Shown here one piece after another: positions 1-5,634 of a stretch of DNA of 5,634 bases. Where the stretch lies: contig QIDN01000301.1 in assembly GCA_003229345.1 (NCBI GenBank), positions 1-5,634 on the forward strand, in the 5' to 3' direction. This DNA comes from Nitrospirota bacterium. GTDB lineage: Bacteria; Nitrospinota; Nitrospinia; Nitrospinales; Nitrospinaceae. The position numbers were made by a program, and so were the translations under genes. A model generated the notes under the pieces. It was given only the letters and a program-made list of their open reading frames with translations, was not told the origin of the DNA and did no database searches. Position 1 is the stretch's first letter. Each line of letters starts with the position of its first letter.

Positions 1-1
1 C

Positions 2-400
2 ATTTTGCTCATGATCCTACTTGCCAACCTGTGGGTACTCAAGAAAGAGTATTGGAACAAAAATTGGCTGTTCGGAATGTTGGTCCTCTCCCTGTTGGGC
101 AGTTACCTGGTTCCAGTCCATTCCCTGCTCGGCATACCGGTTGCGGTACAATGGCTGGTGGGTGGGCTTAAGACCGCCTTGCCGTTGTTTTTCGCCAGCA
201 TGATTTTTGCTCTGATATTTAAATCCCGGCAACAGGCCGCTCTGGCCTTGGGTTATAATGTGATCGGTGCGGTATTCGGCGGCGTACTGGAATACAGCTC
301 CATGGCTTTGGGAACCAAAAGCCTGTATTTACTATCCTTGATCATGTACCTTAGTGCCTATTATTTTTATTCGCGGGAAACTTCAATCCAGAGGGCCTGA
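2..400 (+). CDS. Polytopic membrane protein, C-terminal part (spermidine-synthase-like membrane family, tentative)
   Basis: The reading frame is open from the left edge, so the 5' end and true start lie outside the window; the stop is TGA at 398-400. The visible 132 residues are strongly hydrophobic, with about five membrane segments: one cut by the edge, one near residues 23-40, one around the LPLFFASMIFALIF stretch, one around GYNVIGAVFGGVLEY, and a last one around SLYLLSLIMYLSAYYF. The tail after it is short, polar and ends SIQRA. The pattern of a Pro-Leu-Phe-Phe-Ala segment, then Ala-Leu-Gly-x-Asn, then Gly-Gly-x-Leu-Glu-Tyr resembles, from memory, the membrane part of bacterial spermidine-synthase-like (SAM-dependent) membrane proteins. 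No catalytic domain is visible here, so that assignment is tentative; membrane localisation is firm. The gene ends one base before the next start, which suggests co-transcription with the HTH-hydrolase gene. Confidence 0.75.
   Translation: MLLMILLANLWVLKKEYWNKNWLFGMLVLSLLGSYLVPVHSLLGIPVAVQWLVGGLKTALPLFFASMIFALIFKSRQQAALALGYNVIGAVFGGVLEYSSMALGTKSLYLLSLIMYLSAYYFYSRETSIQRA
390..395 (+). promoter_or_regulatory. Ribosome binding site of the HTH-hydrolase gene
   Basis: AGAGGG lies within the last codons of the upstream membrane-protein gene, six bases before the ATG at 402. It is the only good Shine-Dalgarno match ahead of any complete gene in this window. It decides the start: the frame is open further upstream to a GTG at 354, but that start would overlap the membrane-protein gene by 47 bases and add residues with no place in the HTH domain. 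Confidence 0.65.
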
Positions 401-401
401 C

Positions 402-1235
402 ATGCCGCTCACTTTGGAAGACGAGCTGGGGGATATTCTGCAAAAAGCCCGTGATGGGAAATCCTGGTCACAGAAAGACTTGGCGGAGGCGGCGGGCCTT
501 AAACTGGATGAGGTTCGCCGTATGGAGCGGTACGAATGGACCCCTCCGGAGGAAATCATTACCCGGCTTGCGGGGGTGCTGGACCTGGATGGTCCTGCGC
601 TTTCGGCCATCGCCCGCAACGCCTGGCATCCGAAGCCGCCAGTAGCCGATCCCGGCCTCGATCTGGTGTGCCTCAACGTGTTCATGGGGACCTATCCGGT
701 AAAGTGTTATCTGCTCCGTTGCCCCGCTACGAATGAAACCGCTGTAGTGGATACCGGAGCGAACCCGGAGACCATTATCCAGAAAGCACGGGAGATGAAG
801 GTGAAGCCTTCCAAAATTTTTCTGACCCATGCACACCCCGACCATGCCTGGGGACTGGACCTCCTGGTCAAAGAATTTAAATGTTCCACCTGGATCGACG
901 CGCAGGAGCCGAGACCGGACGGGACCGATGATTTCCAGTTTGTAAAAGATGGTGAAACCATCGCATTGGGCGAGTTGAATGTGCAGGTGATTGCGACCCC
1001 CGGTCATACTCCCGGTGGCGTTTCCTACCAGATCAACCAGACGATCTTGTCCGGAGATACCATTTTCGCCGGGTCGATGGGGCGTGCCAATTCATCGTGG
1101 CCAGACCTCTATCGTTCCATCACACAGACGCTCTTTTCTTTTCCGGATGATACGGCTCTGCACCCCGGTCACGGGCCCGCTACCACCGTGGGCGAGGAGA
1201 AACAGCATAACCCTTTTTTCTGCGGTAAATCCTGA
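402..1235 (+). CDS. XRE-type HTH fused to glyoxalase II/YcbL-like metallo-beta-lactamase-fold hydrolase
   Basis: This 277-residue protein has two domains. Residues about 7-70 read as an XRE/Cro-type helix-turn-helix: a first helix (LGDILQKARDG), the turn region SQKDLAEAAGLKLDEVRRME, then a helix matching the usual tail of HTH_3 domains. Residues about 86-272 are a metallo-beta-lactamase fold with a complete binuclear metal site: HAHPDH (His143, His145, Asp147, His148), His202 in PGHTPGG, bridging Asp219 in SGDT, and His257 in LHPGHGP. The closing PGHGPATTVGEEKQHNPF is typical of YcbL/glyoxalase II-like thioester hydrolases. The GSMGR motif is present, but Asn230 stands where relatives usually have Asp. 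There is no signal peptide, so the protein is probably cytoplasmic. The fold and metal site are clear. The substrate is unknown, and DNA binding is inferred from the HTH alone. The fusion suggests a regulator that senses or processes a small molecule. The gene starts one base after the membrane-protein stop. Confidence 0.9.
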   Translation: MPLTLEDELGDILQKARDGKSWSQKDLAEAAGLKLDEVRRMERYEWTPPEEIITRLAGVLDLDGPALSAIARNAWHPKPPVADPGLDLVCLNVFMGTYPVKCYLLRCPATNETAVVDTGANPETIIQKAREMKVKPSKIFLTHAHPDHAWGLDLLVKEFKCSTWIDAQEPRPDGTDDFQFVKDGETIALGELNVQVIATPGHTPGGVSYQINQTILSGDTIFAGSMGRANSSWPDLYRSITQTLFSFPDDTALHPGHGPATTVGEEKQHNPFFCGKS

Positions 1236-1272
1236 CTTTTGCTCCCAAAGGCATAAAAATTCTCCTGATCTC

Positions 1273-1301
1273 TTGCAATTTTCTCTAGGCGAGACCATAT
1301 T
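1273..1301 (+). promoter_or_regulatory. Candidate sigma-70-type promoter for the YbjT-like gene
   Basis: TTGCAA (1273-1278) and CATATT (1296-1301) each match the -35 and -10 consensus at four of six bases and are separated by exactly 17 bp. Transcription would start about 1307-1308, on or next to the ATG at 1308, giving a leaderless or nearly leaderless mRNA. This fits the absence of a Shine-Dalgarno sequence in front of that ATG. Both hexamers are imperfect, so this is a candidate only. Confidence 0.35.
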
Positions 1302-1307
1302 GGTGCT

Positions 1308-2876
1308 ATGGATCCGGAAAAGGTCAATTACCACTACTGCGATGATCTGCTGACCTCGACTCTACCCGACATTAAAACCGTTTTAGTGTCCGGGGCCAGC
1401 GGTTATGTGGCGCGCCGCCTGGTGCCGGAATTGTTGTTTCGCGGCTACCGGGTTCGGTGTATGCTCCGCGAAAAAGGCATGCCGCAGGTATTAACTCACC
1501 CCAATCTGGAATACGTTTACGCCGATGCCCTGAACAAGGACCAATTACAGCTGGCGATGAAGGGGATCGATGTCGCTTATTATCTCATCCACAGCATGCG
1601 GATCGTGAATCGGAAGTTCCGTCAAACCGACAAGACCGCCGCTAAAAACTTTCGGGAAGCGGCGGAGGAACATGGAGTCAAAAAAATCATCTACCTCGGA
1701 GGGCTGGGCGAAACCAGCAAGATTGTGTCCCGCCATCTGCAAAGCCGGATCGAGGTGGGCACGATTTTATCCGAGGGGTCGATTCCGGTGATCCGTCTCA
1801 GGTGTGCCATCATCATTGGCACCGGCAGCTCTTCGTACGAACTCCTCAAATCGATGATCCAGCACACGCGCTGGATTCCTTTTCTGTCCGAGTTCAACTC
1901 CCGGTGTCAGCCGATCGCCATTCGCGATGTGATCAAGTATCTGGTCGGCGTATTGGAAATAGACGGATTGAAAACCCGGAAGTATCCTCTCGGCGGCCCG
2001 GAGGTGATGACTTATCAGGAAATGGTTAAACGGTTCGCCGGAATTTTAGACAAGCGCGTCCGGTTTTTCAACGTTTCCTGGGTTCCGATTCCGGTCACCC
2101 TGATGTGCCGCCTGTTTGCTTACTGGCTTCATTTGTTTATTTCGGTGCCGGTGAACATCACCTGTCTACTCCTTGAAAGTTTACGAACCGATGTGGTGTG
2201 CCCGGATGAATCGATTCGGGAGATTCTTCCGTTTGAAACGGTGGGCTTTGAAACTGCTGTACAGTGGGCGCTTCAGAAGGAGAAGAATTCCATGGTATAT
2301 TCCCATTGGACCGATGTGCCACCGGAAAATATGGCCGATCTCCTGCCGCTTTGCGCATTTGAATCTTCGGATTTTATTGTCGAGGAACATTCGAAAGATA
2401 TTCCGGTCCCGGCGGAAGCTGTATTCCGATCCGTTTGCCGGATCGGCGGGTCGCATGGCTGGGTGCATGCCAACCTGTTGTGGAAAATCCGCGGATTCAT
2501 CGATAGCGTTCTGGGCGGCGTGGGTTTGAACCGGGGACGCCGGGACCCAAATGATCTTCGAGTCGGAGACTCGGTCGATTTCTGGCGTGTGGAAAACCTG
2601 ACACCCAACCGGGAATTGCTTCTGCGGGCAGAGTTGATTTCCCCAGGATTATCCTGGCTTCAGTTCGCGATGCAGCCGATCGAAAACGGTCACACCCGCT
2701 TGACCCTCCGGGCGCATTTCATTCCCGACCCGGTGTGGGGCCATGTCTACTGGACCGTGTTGTCCAAGTTTCATACCTATATCTTTAGAGGAATGCTTGA
2801 TTATTTTTTCAAGGAATCGGTTCAATCAGTAAAAACCGATGGTCTGAATACCGATACGGTTCCATCCAAAGCTTAG
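1308..2876 (+). CDS. YbjT-like NAD(P)-binding SDR-family protein with C-terminal DUF2867 domain
   Basis: The 522-residue product has an N-terminal atypical short-chain dehydrogenase (NmrA-like) Rossmann domain and a C-terminal DUF2867 domain, the architecture of E. coli YbjT (about 476 residues). The first strand and dinucleotide loop are at residues 23-37 (VLVSGASGYVARRLV; Gly29, Gly32, with Ala35 in place of the third Gly). Family signatures follow: DVAYYLIHSM (88-97), IIYLGGLG (127-134), the HLQSRIEVG segment (143-151), the GTGSSSYELL loop (171-180), RCQPIAIRDV (199-208) and LGGPEVMTYQEM (228-239). DUF2867 spans about 355-503 and includes IGGSHGWVHANLLWKIRG, the GVGLNRGRRDPNDLRVGD segment, DFWRVE and the closing FRGM. 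Residues 258-290 are hydrophobic and could touch the membrane. A redox or quinone-related role has been suggested for the family but is not shown by the sequence. The ATG is forced: an in-frame TGA lies at 1266-1268, no other start follows it, and later starts would cut the Rossmann strand. No Shine-Dalgarno is visible. Confidence 0.9.
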   Translation: MDPEKVNYHYCDDLLTSTLPDIKTVLVSGASGYVARRLVPELLFRGYRVRCMLREKGMPQVLTHPNLEYVYADALNKDQLQLAMKGIDVAYYLIHSMRIVNRKFRQTDKTAAKNFREAAEEHGVKKIIYLGGLGETSKIVSRHLQSRIEVGTILSEGSIPVIRLRCAIIIGTGSSSYELLKSMIQHTRWIPFLSEFNSRCQPIAIRDVIKYLVGVLEIDGLKTRKYPLGGPEVMTYQEMVKRFAGILDKRVRFFNVSWVPIPVTLMCRLFAYWLHLFISVPVNITCLLLESLRTDVVCPDESIREILPFETVGFETAVQWALQKEKNSMVYSHWTDVPPENMADLLPLCAFESSDFIVEEHSKDIPVPAEAVFRSVCRIGGSHGWVHANLLWKIRGFIDSVLGGVGLNRGRRDPNDLRVGDSVDFWRVENLTPNRELLLRAELISPGLSWLQFAMQPIENGHTRLTLRAHFIPDPVWGHVYWTVLSKFHTYIFRGMLDYFFKESVQSVKTDGLNTDTVPSKA

Positions 2877-2877
2877 G

Positions 2878-2906
2878 TTGTTGGAATAAGGGGGGTATGC
2901 TATTCT
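2878..2906 (+). promoter_or_regulatory. Candidate extended -10 promoter for the lipoprotein gene
   Basis: TATTCT at 2901-2906 is preceded by TG-C, giving an extended -10 (TGnTATTCT). A weak -35, TTGTTG at 2878-2883, lies 17 bp upstream. Transcription would begin near 2912-2914 and give a leader of roughly 26-28 bases. The element starts right after the stop of the YbjT-like gene, so the lipoprotein gene may have its own transcript. The evidence is sequence resemblance only. Confidence 0.35.
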
Positions 2907-2939
2907 CAAGCCTGTTTTACCCTTCTTTGGATTTCCTTT

Positions 2940-4112
2940 ATGAAACAGTTTTCAACCGGGCTGGCTTTATTTCTAACCCTTTTGTCTGTAATGGGTTGCC
3001 CTCCTGCCTCGCAGTCTCAAAAAAAGATGAAGCCTTTGTTCCGGATCAATGCAGTGCTTGATACGGGGAAAGAGCCGTCATTTCTGGTTACGGATGATTT
3101 TGACATCGACGGCAATCTGGACTTGGTGGTCTTGAACAGCGGCGAGCATACGATGTCTGTGTACAAAGGTAAAGGAGACGGTTCCTTTAAGGACCAAGTG
3201 CAGTACAAAACCGGTGCAGATCCGATTTGCCTTGCTGTGGCAGACTTCAACAGTGATGGTTTCAAGGACATTGCAGAATTGAATTATCAGGACCAGGACA
3301 TCCAGATATTTTTGAATACCGCCCGAGGGGGATTTAGAAATACCGGAAAAGTTATCAAGCCGGGCAAGATTCCGATCAATCTGATCGCCGGAGATTTCAA
3401 CGAAGACGGTTACCCGGACCTTGCGGTCTCACTCCGTTTCCACAAGATCGCGATTTTGTTCGGTAAGGGAACGGGAGGGTTCAAGGACCCAGTGGCGATA
3501 TCGGTCAAAGGTCAGCCGACCGGACTGGTGGTGGGTGATTATAACCATGACAAGCATGTTGACGTAGCGGTGGCTTTGGCAGGGTCTGGTCATGTGGGGG
3601 TGGAAATCCTGTGGGGTGACGGTAAGGGACAATTTGAGAAATCGAAAGTATTTAAAGGAGGGGGCCAGCCTCTCACCATTGCCAATGTGGATGCCAACAA
3701 CGATGGGTTTATGGATCTGGTTACGTCCAGCAATTCCCTGCATGCGATGACCATGCTGATGAACAACAGGGATAAAACTTTTAAAACCCTGCAGGATTTT
3801 TCAGCGGGCGAGTTTCCCAAGTTTGTTGCCGCTGAAGATTTTACAGGCGACGGGATTGTCGATCTTGCAATTTCCAATTCGACTCATGATACGGTGTCAG
3901 TAACTTTGGGAAGGGGAGACGGCACGTTTGTTTATCCGCCCATCAAGCATTTTGTCGATGAATATCCTCAAGGATTGGTAGCCGGTGACTTCAATAAGGA
4001 CGGAAGGATGGATATTGCGGTGTCGAACCGGGATAAAAATTTGTTAACCGTAATGTTGAAGAAAAATACCGCGCAACCCAGGCAATTCGTTCCCAAGCCC
4101 GCATCCTCTTGA
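2940..4112 (+). CDS. Lipoprotein with seven FG-GAP/VCBS-type repeats (predicted seven-bladed beta-propeller)
   Basis: The product has 390 residues. The N-terminus is a lipoprotein signal: Lys2, a hydrophobic core (LALFLTLLSVM) and Cys20 after VMG, followed by PPASQSQ. The mature protein should be lipid-anchored in the envelope. The rest is seven repeats of an Asp-rich metal loop of the type DFNxDGxxD, followed by a hydrophobic strand such as LAVS. The loops begin at Asp53, Asp102, Asp152, Asp200, Asp251, Asp300 and Asp350, a period of 48-51 residues. Most blades also carry a Gly-rich turn before Phe (GKGDGSF, GKGTGGF, GDGKGQF, GRGDGTF). Such repeats form integrin-like beta-propellers that bind calcium. 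The last blade lacks its own Gly-Phe segment and is probably closed by the N-terminal strand. Blade 4 reads DYNHDKHVD and has lost the loop Gly. No catalytic domain is present, so binding or scaffolding is inferred and the partner is unknown. The start suits the signal peptide; only a weak GGA (2929-2931) precedes it. Confidence 0.88.
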   Translation: MKQFSTGLALFLTLLSVMGCPPASQSQKKMKPLFRINAVLDTGKEPSFLVTDDFDIDGNLDLVVLNSGEHTMSVYKGKGDGSFKDQVQYKTGADPICLAVADFNSDGFKDIAELNYQDQDIQIFLNTARGGFRNTGKVIKPGKIPINLIAGDFNEDGYPDLAVSLRFHKIAILFGKGTGGFKDPVAISVKGQPTGLVVGDYNHDKHVDVAVALAGSGHVGVEILWGDGKGQFEKSKVFKGGGQPLTIANVDANNDGFMDLVTSSNSLHAMTMLMNNRDKTFKTLQDFSAGEFPKFVAAEDFTGDGIVDLAISNSTHDTVSVTLGRGDGTFVYPPIKHFVDEYPQGLVAGDFNKDGRMDIAVSNRDKNLLTVMLKKNTAQPRQFVPKPASS

Positions 4113-4123
4113 GGGTTCCTGTT

Positions 4124-4152
4124 TTTAAATAGTTTCGTAAACCCTGAATAAT
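4124..4152 (+). promoter_or_regulatory. Weak candidate promoter for ftsY
   Basis: TTTAAA (4124-4129) and AATAAT (4147-4152, five of six consensus bases) are spaced by 17 bp in the A/T-rich gap before ftsY. Transcription would begin about 4158-4160, leaving a leader of only seven to nine bases. The gap is A/T-rich, so chance matches are likely. ftsY could instead be read through from the lipoprotein gene, since no terminator is visible between them. Confidence 0.22.
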
Positions 4153-4166
4153 TCCACAACTATAAG

Positions 4167-5120
4167 ATGAGTGAACCAATAAAAGAAAACCCCGTGGAGG
4201 GGAAAGGTGGCTTTTTTCAAAGCCTCAAAAAGGGATTATCCAAAACCCGGAATTCCCTGGCCGGAGGAATCGATAATCTGGTCCACGGCAAGGCTACGCT
4301 CGGCCCGGAACTTGTGGATGAAATCGAAGAAGCGTTGCTGGTTGCCGATGTGGGGGTGAAGACCACGCAATTTATCGTTGACGAACTCAACCGGCAAATT
4401 GCAGAAGCCCGCATCCGCGATCGCGAAGGCATGCTCAACCATCTGCGTCAAATGATGGCTCAACTGCTCGACAAGAACCAGAAGCACTGGGATTATTCCG
4501 CCCATTCGCCTTTCGTGGTTCTCGTGATCGGCGTCAACGGTTCGGGCAAGACCACGACGATTGGTAAATTGGCGCAACGGTGGCACAACGAAGGCAAGAA
4601 GGTTTTGCTGGCGGCGGGAGATACTTTTCGGGCGGCCGCAATGGAGCAGTTGCAGATGTGGGCCGACCGCATCGGGATTCCCTGTATCAGGCAAGACAGC
4701 GGCGCGGACCCTTCGGCAGTGGCATTCGATGGGGTTCAGGCGGCGGTGGCGCGCAAGATGGATATCGTCATCGTCGATACTGCAGGACGGCTACAGACTA
4801 ACCTGAACCTGATGGAAGAATTAAAAAAGGTGAAACGGGTGATCGGTAAGGTTTTACCCGGTGCGCCGCATGAAACCTTACTGGTGCTGGACGCGACCAT
4901 CGGCCAGAACAGTATTTCGCAAGCCAAGCAATTCCACGAGGCGATGGATATCGATGGACTGGTGATGACCAAGCTGGATGGCACCAGCAGGGGCGGGGTG
5001 CTTCTCAATATTTCCCAGGAGATGAACTTGCCTGTCCGGTTTATCGGCATCGGAGAGAAGCCGGAGGACCTCCAGGAATTTCAGGCAGAAGATTTTGTCC
5101 GCGCTTTGTTTGAAGATTGA
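4167..5120 (+). CDS. ftsY: Signal recognition particle receptor FtsY (SRP GTPase)
   Basis: FtsY is the membrane-associated receptor that docks SRP-ribosome complexes at the Sec translocon; it and Ffh activate each other's GTP hydrolysis. This 317-residue protein has a short N-terminus instead of the long acidic A domain of the E. coli protein. Residues about 15-42 (FFQSLKKGLSKTRNSLAGGI onwards) form the conserved amphipathic membrane-targeting helix leading into the N domain. The G domain has all its motifs: G1 GVNGSGKTT (122-130), G2 DTFRAAA (152-158), G3 DTAGR (204-208), LDATIGQN (241-248), G4 TKLD (268-271) and the closing GIGEKPEDLQEF (294-305), which is diagnostic for FtsY. Relatives usually have LDATTGQN and GTAKGG; here these read LDATIGQN and GTSRGG, which are mild variants. 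The ATG is the earliest possible start because an in-frame TAA lies at 4149-4151. No good Shine-Dalgarno precedes it. No other SRP or cell-division gene is adjacent. Confidence 0.97.
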   Translation: MSEPIKENPVEGKGGFFQSLKKGLSKTRNSLAGGIDNLVHGKATLGPELVDEIEEALLVADVGVKTTQFIVDELNRQIAEARIRDREGMLNHLRQMMAQLLDKNQKHWDYSAHSPFVVLVIGVNGSGKTTTIGKLAQRWHNEGKKVLLAAGDTFRAAAMEQLQMWADRIGIPCIRQDSGADPSAVAFDGVQAAVARKMDIVIVDTAGRLQTNLNLMEELKKVKRVIGKVLPGAPHETLLVLDATIGQNSISQAKQFHEAMDIDGLVMTKLDGTSRGGVLLNISQEMNLPVRFIGIGEKPEDLQEFQAEDFVRALFED

Positions 5121-5132
5121 GAGACCTGTCCG

Positions 5133-5634
5133 TCAAAAATATAAATTGATGGAGAATAATCCCTGGTCCTTCTGGTCGAATCGCTGGTATTCCAATCGCA
5201 GGTCTACATTCTGGTGCGGGGAATAGCGTAATTTGGAGTCGTACCGAATATATTCCGAATTATCTCCCAGAGGAAACCGCTTGTACTCCGCTCCCAATTG
5301 CAGTCGCCAGTTCTCGCCGAAATCAATAAACATGCCTCCCGAAACACCGCCTCCAGCGCGATAATTGTCTTCCAAATAACCGGAGGTTTCCGCTTCCAAC
5401 TCTGCCATGATGAACAGGATATACGGCGATTGGTGGCCAGGCTTGTAGGAATAGCCGTAACCGGCATTTCCCTTAAATGAGTTGCAGTAGTCGCAGTCGA
5501 AGTCGCGGATCGTGTCGAATCCCAGATTGAGTTTCCAGGAGGGCTTTTTAAAAATGGGTTCGTAGGGCGTCAGGGAGATGATATCCAGAAAACGAAACCG
5601 ATCCAGACGGAACCGTTTCGATTCGTAATAGTAC
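5133..5634 (-). CDS. DUF4105-type outer-membrane protein, C-terminal part
   Basis: The frame runs open from the right edge on the - strand to a stop at 5133-5135, giving 166 visible C-terminal residues; the start lies beyond the window. The sequence begins with RLDRFRFLDIISLTPYEP and continues SWKLNLGFDT, CDYC, GNAGYGYSYKP, an Ala/Glu-rich strand, GGMFIDFGENWRLQLGAEY, LRYSPHQNVDLRLEYQRF, and ends FSINLYF. Alternating hydrophobic and polar residues and the terminal aromatic Phe are the marks of outer-membrane beta-barrel strands. From memory, the order of these segments matches the barrel-like C-terminal domain of DUF4105 (Lnb-like periplasmic domain) proteins, whose N-terminal domain is not visible here. 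A methionine at 5406-5408 is internal: family-like sequence continues without a break upstream of it. The CDYC pair could form a disulfide. The gene converges on ftsY with 12 bp between stop codons. Confidence 0.75.
   Translation of the reverse strand, partial: YYYESKRFRLDRFRFLDIISLTPYEPIFKKPSWKLNLGFDTIRDFDCDYCNSFKGNAGYGYSYKPGHQSPYILFIMAELEAETSGYLEDNYRAGGGVSGGMFIDFGENWRLQLGAEYKRFPLGDNSEYIRYDSKLRYSPHQNVDLRLEYQRFDQKDQGLFSINLYF

Noticed and set aside
354..401. N-terminal extension of the HTH-hydrolase gene from a GTG at 354
   Set aside because: It would overlap the membrane-protein gene by 47 bases and add 16 residues that fit no domain; ATG 402 has a proper Shine-Dalgarno at 390-395.
468..1007. 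Long - strand open frame opposite the HTH-hydrolase gene (179 codons)
   Set aside because: It lies wholly antisense to a gene with clear domain motifs and its translation shows no recognisable domain or start signal; a shadow frame.
1236..1251. Small hairpin (6 bp with one G-T pair, 4-base loop) just after the HTH-hydrolase stop
   Set aside because: The stem is A/T-rich and is followed by A-rich sequence rather than a T-run, so it does not look like an intrinsic terminator.
2181..2608. Overlapping - strand and alternate-frame open frames within the YbjT-like gene
   Set aside because: The sense frame carries an intact DUF2867 domain, while the others give Arg/Pro/Ser-rich sequences without motifs.
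4112..4145. Inverted repeat AGGGTT / AACCCT between the lipoprotein gene and ftsY
   Set aside because: It is only 6 bp with a 22-base loop and no T-run after the second arm; too weak for a terminator or operator call.
5063..5073. Palindrome GGAGGACCTCC inside ftsY
   Set aside because: It encodes the conserved Pro-Glu-Asp-Leu segment near the FtsY C-terminus, so coding constraint explains it.
5204..5480. Other open frames over the DUF4105-type gene on both strands
   Set aside because: The frame ending at 5133 gives continuous beta-barrel-like sequence to the window edge; the others do not.
1..5634. Mobile element, defence system, CRISPR, tRNA or riboswitch
   Set aside because: I looked for transposase or nuclease motifs, regularly spaced repeats, tRNA-like cloverleaf arms and long structured leaders; none is present and the gaps between genes are 72 bp or less.

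Overview
The window carries six genes, four complete and two cut by the window edges, and almost no non-coding DNA. The longest gap between genes is 72 bp. Five genes lie on the + strand; the last, on the - strand, faces them tail to tail. The source is a Gram-negative (diderm) bacterium. This is shown by a lipoprotein signal peptide with a lipobox cysteine and by the C-terminal end of an outer-membrane beta-barrel protein finishing in a Tyr-Phe terminus. Base composition is moderate and looks even across the window, and I see no transposase, integrase, tRNA, rRNA, CRISPR array or repeat cluster. The lineage cannot be fixed by eye; a non-enteric, environmental proteobacterium-like or Nitrospinota-like genome would fit, but that is an impression only.

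Layout, left to right. (1) Positions 2-400: the C-terminal membrane part of a polytopic protein, resembling the tail of membrane-bound spermidine-synthase-like proteins. (2) 402-1235: one base later, a probably translationally coupled gene for an unusual two-domain protein, an XRE-type helix-turn-helix fused to a glyoxalase II/YcbL-like metallo-beta-lactamase-fold hydrolase. (3) 1308-2876: a YbjT-like protein with an NAD(P)-binding Rossmann domain and a C-terminal DUF2867 domain. (4) 2940-4112: a lipoprotein made almost wholly of seven FG-GAP/VCBS-type repeats, one about every 50 residues, predicted to form a seven-bladed beta-propeller. (5) 4167-5120: ftsY, the signal recognition particle receptor GTPase, with all G motifs present. 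(6) 5133-5634, - strand: the C-terminal part of a DUF4105-type envelope protein, whose stop codon lies 12 bp from the ftsY stop.

How the genes relate. Only genes 1 and 2 look like a tight operon (TGA-C-ATG, with a Shine-Dalgarno-like AGAGGG inside the end of gene 1). The other + strand genes are separated by 54-72 bp, each gap with a weak promoter candidate. The starts of genes 3, 4 and 5 have no good Shine-Dalgarno sequence, and for gene 3 the best promoter would place transcription start on or next to the ATG. Several products belong to the envelope (membrane protein, lipoprotein, outer-membrane protein, the membrane-targeting GTPase), but the sequence does not show that they form one pathway.

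I did not find a convincing undescribed multi-gene system. The most unusual items are the HTH-hydrolase fusion, the regular seven-repeat lipoprotein with one degenerate metal loop, and the possible leaderless start of the YbjT-like gene.
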